Source of the DNA: Callaeas wilsoni
Taxonomy: Eukaryota; Chordata; Aves; Passeriformes; Callaeidae
DNA length: 64,000 bases
Assembly (NCBI GenBank): GCA_013398955.1
Contig: VWPU01002099.1
Span: forward strand, 154,425 to 218,424
Direction of reading: 5' to 3'
In this document: positions 1 through 12,947 of the stretch, piece by piece
How positions within the stretch are numbered: the stretch's first letter is position 1
Layout of the letters: every line of letters begins with the position of its first letter
The notes under the pieces: model-generated
What the model saw: the letters and a program-made list of their open reading frames with translations, nothing else
The model's database searches: none
What the model was told of the DNA's origin: nothing
Program-made: the position numbers and the translations under genes

Positions 1-3000
1 TGAACTGGCAAACAGATAAGAAAAGACTTTCGTCTTCTACTAATTTACTGTAGCAAGTACTTTCCCTTTCCTGCCCTGCTATACTTATGCTCCAACATTG
101 CTCTCAGGTGCTAACAAACCTTTTCTTAAAATAAAATCAATCAATCAAAGCATAAGCTTTTAATACTTGCAAATCCTGCTTATTTCCAAACAGTGTGTTT
201 CTAAAACATATCGTGCACACAGTAAAAAGAAACAAATGATGCTGACAAGTACTTTTTGCATTCCAGAACATTAAAATAAGATTTAATGCAGTGTCACTCC
301 AGTGTAAGAAAATGCAGAAGAAAATAAATCACGACAGCCTTTTAAAATATGTTAAATTTATGTTTTGTGTTGCGTGTCCAGACCTCAGCAGTTTTCATAA
401 TCTCTGAATTTTCAGAAATGCTAGGGACCTGCAGAGAAATACTCAAGTGGTGGCCAGTTTCTTTGGAAAGGCTCAAAGAAAACATGTGACATGTTTTCTT
501 TGGAAACATGTCACAAACCTGCTATTGCTGATAAGAGGTAGCCTGATCTATCAAACCTCCTAGCAGCAAACCCAAGTCTTTCCCTTCCTCCTCTCACCCA
601 GGAGTTTAAAATCCTTTGATCTCAGAGCTAGGAAGATGTTTACTACTTTTCCCAGGTAGCCAATTTCTCCCCTACTCTTTCCTATGCCTGAAGTGAAGTG
701 GTGTCTATGGCCAACGACTGCACCAGCAGCTGACCAGTGAGGTTGGTTTCAGGGATCCCAGCCACCTTCTGAAGCTCTCCTGCTCCCAACATCTGCTCTC
801 CTAGAGTGCCCATGCCGCTTGTGTCCTCACGTGTTGTCCCTGCTCTTAGTTGTTCCCTCTGCTACTCAGGTGTCACTGCCTCCTTTCCCCTTCTTTATCA
901 TCACAACTCCAAAGCTCTGAGACCCCAATTTTACAGGTGACTTCAGAGGATGTGAGGAGACACGAGAGGAATATTCTTATCTACATTCCCTCTATCACGT
1001 TTCCTTCTTTATCTCGTGCCTGGCTGATGGGAGGGTTTCTCCGCAGGTTCTCTTGCGCTAGTACCTCAACTGCTGATAGTGAAAAATGAGTTTGAGTATA
1101 GGCTTCACTCAGTATTTAATAACGACTTTTCTTCTAGATTTAGCGACATTGACAATGTCAAAGCCCAAAATTCAAGGACTGGCAAATGCCTCCTGGTTTT
1201 GTTTCCCTTCATGTATACACACACTGTTGCCTTCTTTCAGAGACTGAAATAAGAGTTTTTGAAATAGGTTTTTGTGGGTGAGGGAAGAATGTATCTACTG
1301 ACTCCAACTATAAAAAAAGGTTGATATATACCTAGACCAATAAAAATCAACATCACTGCAATTAACAAAAGAAATGTAGACACTCCTTAAGCCAAAAGAA
1401 ATTCAGCTCTTTTAATATAACTAGAGTTAAGATAAACTGTAAACACCCTGCTGGGGCAATGGTTAAAGAAATACCACCTCCTTTGCACTTTTAATCCTGG
1501 GAAATGCCATCTCTAGTACCACCAATAGAAATTAAAATAATAATGCCAAGACTATAATACTCACCACTGTTGGGTGATGCTCTGTGGCAAGAAAGATGAT
1601 CAAGTATTTAACATACATGTAAACCTGATTTCAGTGCTTTACACAAAGTATAATCCAGTAAAGAATAACCTTGCAAAACAGCAACAGAAGGCCTCACACA
1701 GGAAATTAAGTAGGATGCAAGGACTGGCACCTAATTTTCACCAGCTTTTCAATAAACTCTGAAATGTTTTGAAGTATTACAGATTTGACTTTGTCAACTG
1801 AAAAGGAAGCCTGAACTTCTTACTGTCTCATCCCTTACTCTCTCACCACTACTGGGTGTCTCAGATGTGACTGCTGTGACTGCCTGTGCCTATATTTAGA
1901 TAGCTGTGAAGATCAAATGGTCTAAATGCTATGAAAAGTGGCTTGCTTGGGTTTTTATCTAGTAATCTGCAAATTGGGACAAAAGCATCTTTCAATTGAG
2001 AACTCAAAATGTTACGATATGGTTCTCAGAATTATTAAAAATATACAACCATTGCTGAAGTAAAAACCCAGTTTAAAGGGTCATGGAGCAGGACGGATAT
2101 TGTCGCTTTATAAAACATTATCAAACTTGGCTTTCTCTCACTTCAGAGTATACTAAACACATCCTTCATCTTTAAAATTAAGTTCTTAAAATCAGAGGGG
2201 AAAAAAAAGCAACCTTCAAGTTTCACAGTTCTTTTCTCATGGCATCACTTAAAAGAGTGTTTTGGTTTCAGAAGAGATGATATTATTCTCTAAAAATTAC
2301 TTCAACTCCTACACTACCATCAATATGCAGCTCTCATTGGATAATATCAATACAAGAAAAATATATGGTTTCGTTTAATATTTTCTACATCCCTGAAGAT
2401 TTATCAGAAGACCATGGCTTTTCTCTACAAACTTGCTTTACATGTGAATAATGTGATATTTACATTAAATTTCAACACAGAAAAAAAATTAGTCTGACTG
2501 CTACCCTTCAAAACACCTTTGAGATCTATCTCTCTCAAATGCTGTTAAGGGCCTTAAGAGGATTCTAAATCATTTCGATTAGCATAATCCGTTTTTTGTT
2601 GTTCTGTTCTATTATAATCTCAAATTTCCATGGGGATTGCCTTGGGTATATCAAGACATGTTTCTCCATCAGTGCTGCAGAGGATAGTCACTTGCTACTG
2701 TTATTACATGGGGTTTTTTTGTTAAGTTATAACAGGAAAATCAACATGGAATTGCTGAGATTAACACAGGAAAGTTATTATAAAGAAGCTCAACTTACTA
2801 GAAAGTTGTCTAGAAGTGTCTTGTTCAACTGAAGTAAATATCACTGATTATTAGAGGGGCATTAATTCAGAAAAATATCTACCAAGAACAACCTGTTAAT
2901 TCTAACCCAAAGCCACAAATAAAGCTCCTGTTTAAAAGAAATAGACTTTATTTTTGGATAACATTTTACCTGACAGTATATTCATAAAAATTTGTGAGAA

Positions 3001-3341
3001 CAGAAAGCCTTATTGGTAGATTTTAATAAAACATAGCATTCACATAGTACCTACTCAGGATTAAAGCCTACATCACTGTAGCGGAGAGGTTTACGTTTCA
3101 TTTCAAGCAATACTGTAGTAGTTGTGTTCTGACACATCTTCAGTCTACAAAAGTATGTTATTTGATTTAGATTTTTACATTAAGATACAAACTGCGCAGC
3201 AGACTGTTCAAAAGCTTAATATGCAAAGCTCAGTTTGATGCATTTGTTCCTTCTGAAAAAAAAAAAAAACAAACAGAAATGCATACACCAATGAGAATTT
3301 TATCAAGAAGGTATTGTAAGAACTTTTATTCCAAGATTTAT
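1..3341. other. AT-rich non-coding stretch, no gene seen
   Basis: No reading frame here has splice context and length that I would call coding. The only structures I see are the nested palindrome near position 490 and an A14 run at 3256-3269. A minus-strand splice-acceptor-like pyrimidine tract ends at positions 5-7, so an exon could lie just outside the left edge, but this cannot be tested inside the window. Confidence 0.6.
474..514. repeat. Nested inverted repeats (two competing hairpins)
   Basis: Positions 474-487 and 489-502 are perfect 14-bp inverted arms around a single base. The right half is reused: 485-496 also pairs perfectly with 504-515 across a 7-base loop. Three copies of an AAACATGT-like word therefore allow two mutually exclusive hairpins. 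A direct copy of the word TTTCTTTGGAAA occurs at 458-469 and 495-506. This is read directly from the sequence; no function is implied. Confidence 0.85.
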
Positions 3342-3458
3342 CTACAAAGCATAGTATAGGCTTTTCTCAAACTGGAGATCAAAATTGGCTACAATCACAC
3401 AATCATTCTCTGGTTTACTACTTGCGGTCTCAGACAGTTGGATTCTTTGGAGATACCA
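3342..3458 (-). other. Candidate terminal coding exon (unidentified protein)
   Basis: On the minus strand a good splice acceptor (a T-rich tract ending in TTTTTGTAG at 3459-3467) is followed by 38 open codons and a TAG stop at 3342-3344. The frame begins WYLQRIQL and ends with SLYYAL. An AATAAA polyadenylation hexamer lies 12 bases beyond the stop (3325-3330). I do not recognise the protein. An open run of this length next to an acceptor will also arise by chance, and a 3' untranslated region this short would be unusual, so this is only a candidate. Confidence 0.18.
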
Positions 3459-3778
3459 CTACAAAAACAAAATCACACATGCAAATTAAACACGAAGTAT
3501 TTCACTGTTGTTTAAAAAAGAAAAAAAAAGGAAAAATCTAAATTTCAGAGGTAACTATGCACTTATGTGTATGCTTAAACATCTCACCTAAAATTTTTAT
3601 GTCAATAATGGCCACATTCATGCTATTGTTTCAGATCTACCTGAAACTAGATTCCAGACAGTATATCTATATCATTTAGAACTGATTCTAGTAAAATTCC
3701 CATGCAAACACATCTAGCTGAAAAGCTACCATTGAAAATATGCCAGAAATTCCAAGGACTAAGGAGATAAGCAGAATT

Positions 3779-3809
3779 AAAAAATAAATAAATAAATAAA
3801 AAATAAAAA
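3779..3809. repeat. (AAAT)n-like low-complexity tract
   Basis: About seven imperfect AAAT units with A-rich ends. It is an ordinary simple repeat. Confidence 0.85.
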
Positions 3810-6640
3810 CCTTAACAAAGACGCAAAGAGGTAGAAAGACTTCAACATGTCCCATTTCCTAGATGCCAGTTCACTATTTGCAGCAGAATGATCTTTACTT
3901 GCAAGTCAAGTGAACTGCAGAGAAGGCGAGGTTTATTCTCAGACTTTACCAATTAGCTATTTCAAGTTTGAGGGTAATGCTTTGTGCAAGCTTGGCTCCA
4001 TGGGTTTCTATTAATGGTATTGACAAGAAAAACTGTCCTTAGCTGTGAAACTTCAGAAGCAGTTTTCTGAACTCTATTTTAGTGACAGTCCATGACCTTG
4101 GCCAGCACAAAAGAAGCAGTTTATGGGAGAAATCAGACACCTCTAAAAGTGCTAATGTCTCACGTCTCAGTGCAAATACTAAGTTAAAGGAAAAAATTTC
4201 ATAAACAGCTTCGTAATCTGAGCCCAAACTTTGATTTATGTTGTCCATCTCACTGGCTTTGGTCTTCTCAGAACCCAGTTTGTAAGGCTTCGCACATGTA
4301 CATTAATGTAGATTGACAATGGAGGAGGATTTTGATAGAGATGGGGATATATGAGGATATGGAGAAAAGGACTTATGACAGCAAAGAATCAAGAGTCTTA
4401 TTGAATCAAATTTGGAAGTTTTTATAAAACCAGCTTCAATCCAAGTCAAATTTAAAAAAACAAAATAGATATATATATATTTCAAAGTAAAGAAGTTTTT
4501 TAAATCTGAATGCGTAGTGGTGTTGCATTAGCTTCCTTCATGGTTTATTAAGTGTTCAAATAAAAAAAAGAAAAAGAGATGTGCACAAATATTTTTACTC
4601 TACCAATTAAATCCAATAAGTTTTTTACAGGTCTATGAAGAAAACCTTGTTACACAAAGGTTACTGCTACACTACTAAATATAAGAGACTTGGGACTCCC
4701 CTTGCCTTAGGAACCAAGCAGCACAGCACAGCTTAGTATATACCTACATGGCTCACTGTCCTCTGCTTAAAATATCCCAAAACAGCCACAGCCCATCTTC
4801 ATGCTGGAAACAATTCGCAAGAACTGTGCCCAGGCAGCAGCTGGAGGAGTGCTAGCTGGCAGGAACCAAACCTGCCGATGAGCAACGTAAGCACTGATTC
4901 TCCAGGGCCATTCCTTTCTTTAGCAGCAAAGGCATAATTAAAGATTCTTTGCAGCATTCAGTATTAGTGCAAGACTCCAGATAACACTAACACAATCCAT
5001 GCAATGAGTTGAGAATAATGTCCATTAGCAGCTTATTCATCTACTTACTGTTTCAAAGCTACTCGATGTTTAAAAAAAATATACCAAATTACATTTTACT
5101 AGTTTTATTAGATGTGCTTTTGGCACAGTCAAAACTCAGATGATGAAATATTTTAATTTTTAAATGCACTTATTTCATGAAGAATCTTTTAATCTTTTCA
5201 CTTTTAATCAGTCATTCTATATTATCTGCTCCAGATGGAATTTTTTAAATTCGTCATTAGTATGAAATAAGCTCTCCATAACTGAATAGAATTTCAGTGA
5301 AAATTGAAGTTCAGTGGGAGAGATTTTAAGAATGAGCAGTAAACTCAAAGGACTAGCAGTGCTTTATTTCTGACAGTCTCCTGCACTAAGTCTGGAACAT
5401 TGCTACAGGTCAAGCATTCACTTAATTAGGAATTAAACAAAGGAGGAAAAGGGGGCAAGAAGGCAGGTGACAAAAGAAAAGTTGCCAAATTCTCCATGAT
5501 CAGAAAATTTTGGCCAACAAGATGCTTCTGCCATCCTCTGTTAAGATGACTTTGCTGTCTTATTGCTGAGTATTCACATTTAAATCAACAGTGGGGAGGA
5601 GATCAATAAAAAGTAAACCAGTCATGGAAAAGCTAAATATTTTCCTTCTTTTCTTCCCATGAAGAGTAGCCGTTTGAAAATACTAAATAGCACTGCCAGC
5701 AGTAATTTTAGCATGTCACAGGAAGGTCAATATGGTACTAACTTTATAATTCTTTGGGTAATAGATGAGACATGTTGAAGCAGCTTTTGGTTCATTTGGT
5801 ATTATCCTCATTATGGCTTTATCTGGCATGAGGGATCAATATTTCTGAACATTACACTACTCCTGAACAGACAGAAGGACATATTGTTTATTTGGCTGCC
5901 TAGTGATTTCTGACACAAGAACCTATCAATTATATTATGATATGAAAACCAGTGCCAACTAAAAGGACTCCTAACAGAGCACCATGATGTGGTTACTTAA
6001 GAGTGATTATTCAGTAGCAATCAAAATATTAAACCTAGAGAATATTTAATCTGAGGCTGGCTCTTTAGCAATCTCTGCTTATTTTAACCTTGCAGGCTTA
6101 CTTGTCACTGACTTCAAATATTCGTTTATGAGGTGGTGCAGGATTCCCCATAATCTACTTGATTTCAACTGCCAACAGTTAAAGCCTTTGGCAAAAATTA
6201 CCCATTTAAGCAAATACAAGAGCAAGGCAGGAGATGCAATTACATTACTTTCCTATAGTTAGTTATGTTCCTGCCCAGTGTGTCCATTATTGTCCAGAAG
6301 CTTTTGCAAGCACCATTACCCTAGGTCCTCTAAAATTTGCCTGTGATGCAAGGTTAAACATCTCAACTACATTAAATGTAATTTCAAACAACCTCATCAT
6401 TATTACACACGCATCACTATTACAGACACTCAACTGTGCATCTATAGCTGAAATTAAGTTTTGGCTTTACAGCAAATGTCAGGTGCAGAAATCTGATCTG
6501 AGTCTGAAAATATCTACTGAGATCATCTGGATTCCTCTGTCCAGCCAGGAGCAGACACCACAATTCATTAAAACGAAAGGATGTTTTGCGAATATATACT
6601 TTTCCCTACTGCCCCATCCCTTGCAATGAAAACCATGTTC
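3810..6640. other. Non-coding stretch, nothing recognised
   Basis: AT-rich unique sequence. A short TA dinucleotide run lies near 4468-4482. I see no repeat family, RNA gene or convincing exon. Short open frames on both strands look like chance. Confidence 0.55.
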
Positions 6641-6646
6641 ACTTAC

Positions 6647-6695
6647 CAGTTGAGATAGACAGAATATTCTGAAGCAAGTTGAAAAAGAAACCGTA
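6647..6695 (-). other. Candidate 49-nt internal exon
   Basis: On the minus strand an acceptor with a strong pyrimidine tract (CTTTTCTTTTACCC then ACAG) precedes 49 bases that end at a donor reading CTG|GTAAGTG. All three frames are open, so the sequence does not select one, and the length is not a multiple of three. The protein is not recognised. The splice signals are good but not unique in 64 kb, so this may be a cryptic site. Confidence 0.15.
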
Positions 6696-6953
6696 CTGTA
6701 CATAGGGTAAAAGAAAAGAGACAGGATGAAACAGCTTAATACATCTATACGCTTTTAGGAGTGAGACCATCTGTATTGCAATGCTTCCCTTAATAGCGTT
6801 TCCTCTGCATCTCTTATGACATTTGAAGATCTTTTAATACATTTATGATATATAATGAGCTGCATCTCATGCATTCTAAAAAATGTTACAAAGGCCAATT
6901 AAGGCTTCCTACATATGGAAAAAGTGTAAAATTTAATTAAGACATCTGTCTTC

Positions 6954-7013
6954 AGAGTATAGAAATACCAATGAGTAGTCAATAGAGTATAGAAATACCA
7001 ATGGGTAGTCAAT
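6954..7013. repeat. 30-bp tandem duplication, two copies
   Basis: Copies at 6954-6983 and 6984-7013 are adjacent and differ at one base (GAGTAG versus GGGTAG). The near identity suggests a young duplication. Confidence 0.95.
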
Positions 7014-7486
7014 ACAATAGACATCATGTTTTGTTTCTCAGCTTGAAACTATTACCCACTCAAAATGGGACTGAGAATCACAGAAAGCCTCCACAATGGA
7101 GTAATAAATTACTTCTGCTCTGTAGAGAATGCTAAGAGACAAAAGCTTTTTAGATTAGAATGAGGCACCCAGAGTTTGAGATGGGAAAAGGCAGAGTATG
7201 AGACTGAGGATGAAAAAACTCTCCAGCACTGTAAAGAAACTAAGACCTTTCTGAGTGAAACAAGAAGGAAACGCACAACCCAGTCCTTCCTGGTGGACTA
7301 CACACCATAGGAACACACAGGCTTTGCTGGAATACAAAAGACATTAAACCTTGCAGGCAAGCCCAAACACAGGAGACAGGACAGACAGAAAGTTATTTTA
7401 AAAACTTTTTTGTTTTTTTTTCTAATCTTTTCTTTTAACTATCAAATTTTTCCTCCTAGTAAAATCTTTCCTAAAATTTATATGTA

Positions 7487-7535
7487 GAGTCATATAATCC
7501 AGGTTGGAAGGACCACAGATAGGTATTTGGAATCC
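7487..7535 (-). mobile_element. Decayed CR1 LINE 3'-end fragment
   Basis: The plus strand reads as the reverse complement of an avian CR1 3' end: a GAGTCATATAATCC block followed by GGTTGGAAGGACC. Only about 30-50 bp are recognisable before the match fades. Confidence 0.5.
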
Positions 7536-7539
7536 TCAA

Positions 7540-10475
7540 CGTAAGGAAAAATAAACCCACCTCACTTCAAAGGCTAAAAGTGGATTCTCAGTCACAAGAA
7601 AAAAAAAATATATATAAGCATAAGATTTAGATGCTTTAACTTGATGCTTGATTCAGATGAACTAACTTGAACTCACTAACTTTGTTTACCAAATAGCTTG
7701 GCGGAAAACTCCTATTAAAGAAATATCAGAATCATTAACTCCTGAACCTACTGCAATAAGATCTGTTTTCTTGTAAAAGAAATAAATACAGTTATTAGGT
7801 AAGGTTTCCTTATTCTTGGGATAGGCTTATTTCCCCCCTCTAATACCATCATACCAGAAATGTTTATCACCTACTACCTATTGTGTCGGTCACAAAATTT
7901 ACTGCAAACATTCCTGTTTCTGTCTGAGAACTCTCTATTTGGCCATGATTCTTACTAAACTGAGCAGAAGACTGGGCAAGGATCCACTGTTATTTCACTA
8001 GAATTTTACAGTGTAGAAGCACATTGCTGTACTTTACAACTGCTTTGTTTTACAGAACCTTTTGTTGGAACACATTTACAACTTTGGCTCAAACTGCTGG
8101 ATTTATTCTTTCAACAATCAAAGCATGCTTTTGGAAAGGTTAAAGGAAACTGGTCAAGGGTTTTTTGAATTAAAAGCTTAGACGTAGAGGGCTTACGCTT
8201 TTTACCCATACGTAACAATCAAGTGTTATCGAAGCATACATAAATGTTGGAATGGATCTTCAAAGCAGAAAACAAGGGGAGCAGGGACATTTTAAGATAA
8301 AGGCATTGCTCCTCGTAACACAGCAGAATTCAGCATGGCATGTTAGAAAAAGACAAAATCTTCCTAATTAAGTTATGGGGGCAAATTTTCCAGATATGCT
8401 TTCTGCCACAATCACCAATGTTCATCTACACTACTTAAAAATAACATTTACCATGGCTTGTTTGCTGTTAGCCCTTATGTGATAAAAACAGAAAAAATAA
8501 GCAGGTACAGAAATGCACAGGAGCAGCCTTCACTCCCATTCTTTTGTCAACACAGTGACAGCTACCCAGGTACAAAAACCTCTTTGCAAATTATTACATC
8601 CACATGTCTTGGTGTCACAGCAGGAGTTTTTGTTAAGGTGATGGCTGTTCAAAACACAGATTTCAGAAAAATTTTCTGTCATGTTGTTTATTTTAGACAG
8701 CAATTAACAGAGCTGCCAAACAAGTTAGAATAAGCATCCCTTGGAGGAACAAGTGCAAACTTTGGGTTTTGCTAGCTTCTAATAAGGTTATTACAAACAA
8801 CAATAAAAACAACTGAAAAAAATAAAACAGCACACTTGTGAGCTTCTCAACAATTGATTTTGGTTAGCTTGGGAACTACCAGGAGTACTCCAAACTACAC
8901 AGATACAAATTTTGCTATCCTATTTGTCTAGTCTAGTACTACACTCAAAAGTGCCCCTTTCTCAGGGGCTCATGGCAAAACGTGTTTGCTGGTGACTAAA
9001 ATAAACACTCTCCGAAGTGCAGAAGTGCATTACCTGTTTCTGCAGAGATCAGACAGGTTTTACAGATCTGCTAATTTTTTCCACCAGGCCTTCACTTCAG
9101 GTTGCCACAGCCTTCTGCCCCTTTCCATTGACGGGAAGCTGTGGATTTCTAGGACTCGTTCCCTTTTTTTCCTGTCCCATATTTTAAGGACAGCAGAAGC
9201 AGAGCAGCTGGGACATTAATGGAGTGCTAAATAGAACAGCAGGAAGGTAAATGGAGCCACAGTTAGGAAAGAACAAAAAGATGAGGGAAAAAACCTGGTG
9301 AATTACTTCTTCCACTCCTTAGCACTGAACTAGATGAAGGTAACCACAAAAGTACTTGTTTATTACAACCTACATGGCATACTGGATGTAGGTGCTGCAG
9401 GAGAGCAGTCTCTTTAGATTTAGTAAAGATAGTCTAGACCAGAGGCATCAATAAATTCTAACTAACTTTAGTTAGTTAGATGATCTGGAATCAGGGAAAA
9501 AAAATCATCATCCACACTGTTATTTCACAGAATCTCTATCCAAATACGTAAAATCTCTCCTGTTCCTCTTTTCTCGAGATGGGAATTAATGACTGTTTCA
9601 AGGGACAAAACCTCACAAAACAACAAAGCCAAATAAATAACTTGCAACAAGTGATGTAGCCAATTCTCTTGCTATGAAGACTTAATTACATATATATATG
9701 TATGAAGCAATTTTAGCAGCAATGACAGCAGCATCAAAATAAGTAGTTGTAGAAGAGTGTTCTCCCTTATTTAGCTGTAACAATAGATTCTGACTTTTTG
9801 ATATTGTCAGAAAATTTTCAAAATCGATAAGTGAGTGTGGTATATTTTTATAATTATCTTTGGACTTTATATCAAAGTTGAGGGATTTAAAAATAAACAA
9901 AAGGCTTACACTACAACTTTTAAGTTCCTATGTACAGTTGTCACTGTAATTTTTTTATACATCATTACATGTGTAAATCTCTAGATCTAGATGCCACCAG
10001 CACAGCTGTTATCTCTTCTTTCACCCTTTTCTCCGATGCTTTCATACTGAAACATTCCTATTTACTCTTTCTTTATACCAACAGTAACATTTCTATTGCA
10101 TATTTGTATCACAATTTCACCCAAACCCTAGTCTAATGTAATTTCTGCTTCAATCATATGACTCTACTGAGAATCAATGTCATTCTTTCCAGACTGAAGA
10201 CTTGAAGGAAAAAAAAACGTCCATCATGAGCGATTTAGAGACTTTTACTTCCTCAGAGTGATACTAAATCTAACTGTAGTTCTTAACAAAATAACCTCAT
10301 TCAAGATCAACTTTGTAAACTATAATAAATGAAGGGCAGTAGTTAGCATACAAGAAGGCAGAGATGTTTTTCAGAGACCCTGAAAATACCCCAATGCTAA
10401 AAAAATTACCCCAGAGAAACCTCATGAAGTTTGACAAATACAGAATCCTACAATCTCAAAGCAACAGAACAGGCT
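7540..10475. other. Non-coding stretch, one short palindrome
   Basis: Unique AT-rich sequence without a recognisable gene or repeat family. It holds the 24-base palindrome at 9457-9480 and a short TA run near 9690. Confidence 0.55.
9457..9480. repeat. 24-base near-perfect palindrome
   Basis: Arms 9457-9466 and 9471-9480 (TCTAACTAAC and its complement) flank TTTA, and the pairing can extend by one more base pair. It is built from CTAA/TTAG words and is a simple low-complexity palindrome. Confidence 0.9.
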
Positions 10476-10479
10476 GAGG

Positions 10480-10834
10480 GTGTCTGGCTGAAGAGCAGCA
10501 TTGTAGAAAAGGACCTCAGAGACAGGGTGGACAAAAAGTTGAGCACAGATCTATAGCATGGCTTTGCAGCAAAGACAGTCATACTCAACTGCCTTAGGAA
10601 GAACATAGCCAGCCAATGGAATTCCTCCCCATTCAGACTGCATTTGGAGCACTGTGCCCACACACGGACTTCCAGTCAAGGAAATCACTGGCAGACTGTA
10701 GCAGGTCCAGGGCACACCACAGTGGAAAGCACATGTGAAGGTGCATGGAGTCAGCCTATCATCAGAAGTGCATAGCGACAGAATGAGAGGCAAAGCGCAA
10801 ACTGTGACATGGAAAACTCCAATCAGGATTCAGG
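10480..10834 (+). mobile_element. CR1 LINE fragment, sense orientation
   Basis: Successive blocks match the avian CR1 3' coding region in order: the block around GAGCAGCATTGTAGAAAAGG, the block with ATTAGGAAG-like CTTAGGAAGAACATAGCCAGC, the GGAGCACTGTG block, then CATAGCGACAGAATGAGAGG and the ATGGAAAACTCCAATCAGG end. The last two blocks correspond to CR1 sequence that lies well downstream of the first three, so an internal piece is missing. The reading frame is broken. The identification comes from memory of CR1 consensus, not an alignment. Confidence 0.8.
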
Positions 10835-10845
10835 TATAAAGCCTC

Positions 10846-10895
10846 CAAAAAGTTAAGATGGAGAAGCAAAGTTAAAATGCTTTAAGTTGCAGTCC
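10846..10895. repeat. 50-bp dispersed duplication, copy A
   Basis: Nearly identical (49 of 50 bases) to 12948-12997, in the same orientation. It starts 12 bases after the CR1 fragment at 10480-10834 ends. The single difference is G at 10861 against A at 12963. The family is not recognised. Confidence 0.95.
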
Positions 10896-12947
10896 GAAAA
10901 TAGTCTTTTTAACCATATGACTACTGAAATACTGAATAAGAGCCCAGAGCAGCAGCGTTATTTCCATCCTCGGAGATGTTCAGTATTCAACTGGACAGAG
11001 CATCAAGCTACCTAATACAATTCTACCCTGTTTCATGCTTTCCAACTTAAATTACTCTGTGAATACTAAGGAAGTCTCTAAAATCAAATCACTCCCTGTA
11101 GTCTTATTCATGTGAATGAAATCTGGCATAAGAATACAGGTAGAAATTTTTGGTTAAAAACAGTAATTATATTGTAGTGGGGGAAAAAAAAAATCAAGTT
11201 ACCTAATTTGTGTCAAACACATCTGGATTCATCACCATCCTACTTTCGATGTCACTCAGCACTTTTCCAGATCTTTTCCAAAGTCTGCATTTTAGTTTCT
11301 ACTATCTTCTTCCACAGACCTACAAGGTGTTTTCCTTTCAATGAAACAATTAGAGGGAAAAAAAAAGTCTCATTTAATGAAAACTTCAGTTACATCCAGG
11401 TTCCAGGGGAAAGAAAAAAAAAAAACTTCACCGTTTTCCAACTACACCCATTTTTAAATCCAGGGATCTATATGAGTGTCCCTGTGCACCTGTGACAGGT
11501 TCCAGGAGAGGGAAGTACAGAATTTTTACCCTACTGCTATAGTCTCAAATCTGGCTTCTAAACATTGTCATATTGGTATTGATACTTTCTGTGAACACTG
11601 ACTAGCTCCCTGTTTGGCTAAAATGGCAAAAGTCTTCATTACAAGAATCTAGAGTTGTACATTTTCCCAGCAAGGCAACAGTTACTCATAGGCAATAGAT
11701 TTCTAACTCTAATAATTTTTTTTAATCAGACAGCATTAAGAAAAAACCAACCCTGACTTCTCTGTTGTGTTTTGATTTTTTAACACCCTGAGCTCTAGTT
11801 TAAGATGGAGTACCTTCAGGGGCTATTTTAGTTTATACAACTTGTACCAATTTTTATGGTAAATTGTTTTCCCTGTTTTTAAACAACCCAATCAAGGGTG
11901 TAAATCAGACCCTTAGTATCTTTTCCTAGTCAAGGGTGGAAGATTATCATCTCAGAGGATGATTCTGCCTCCTTTAAAAAGATACTTATTAAAGAGCTGC
12001 CAGATGTTTCTAAAGAGGAAACCTAGATGATTTGCCCTTCTCAGATAGATAATATTAAATGATCACACATTCTCTGGGCCTACTTGGAGGGAGGACATGC
12101 AAGATAACACTTGCCTGAGTTAGTGTTGGGGCAGAAATTGTATACCATCTCTCTCACCAACAAAGAACACTCCTGTACCATACCGCAATCTCAGCAGAAC
12201 CAATTATTGAGAATGTTCCATGAGGGTTTTCATGTAGATTAGTTTTCCCTTATATCTGAAGTTAAATATTATTACAAATATCTGATTTTCATCTAAATCA
12301 CTTCATACTCTTTTCCAATGTCATGATAGCCTCATACTACTCTTTAAGTTACTGTTATTAAAGAGAAGCAACAGTTAAAATCATTAAATAGTCCTTTTTT
12401 TCCTTAGAAAAAGTGTTTTCACTTATAAATCAAAGCCTTAACTACAGTGAATTTCAACATTCATCTATATCCACCCTATTTAACAACACAGAGGTGTAAA
12501 TCCAGGAGGTGTATATTAATTTAACAAACACATCTAACTTCTTAGTATTCAGATAAATATATATGTCTATATACAAGAGATAATTTTTGAATGTGTTCTT
12601 TAATCCAATTCTCTCAAAAGCTTATCTAAGGCTTAGTGAATTTTACATGCATGAGAAACTCTACTGAGTAGTTACAACTGACTGATAAGAGCAGTGTCAA
12701 AAGTTCTTTTCCTTTGCTTTTCAGTTTTGCAGCTGAAAACTAAAATTTACACAAAATCAACACAAAGTGTGATATACCATCATCAACATCCAGGAAATAC
12801 TTACTATTGCTCATATTTTTCTAGTTCTATACAGCAAAATCTAATCTTTATTAGATACCTACTCTGGGACTATTCAATTGGTTGGGAATACTTTAATCGA
12901 ATAAGCACAAAAAGTTTATGAAAAATTATTTCCTCCAAATAAGCGTT
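10896..12947. other. Unique non-coding stretch between the two 50-bp copies
   Basis: I see no repeat family in the 2,052 bp between the copies: no LTR ends, no poly-A-tailed element and no long frame. A strong plus-strand acceptor-like tract lies at about 12700-12723, but no matching donor follows it. Confidence 0.5.

Noticed and set aside
4468..4482. TA run resembling a TATA box
   Set aside because: It is a plain TA dinucleotide run with no initiator, CpG island or downstream open gene.
12700..12925. Strong plus-strand acceptor-like tract followed by an open frame
   Set aside because: No donor follows in the open frame, and one signal alone is common in T-rich DNA.
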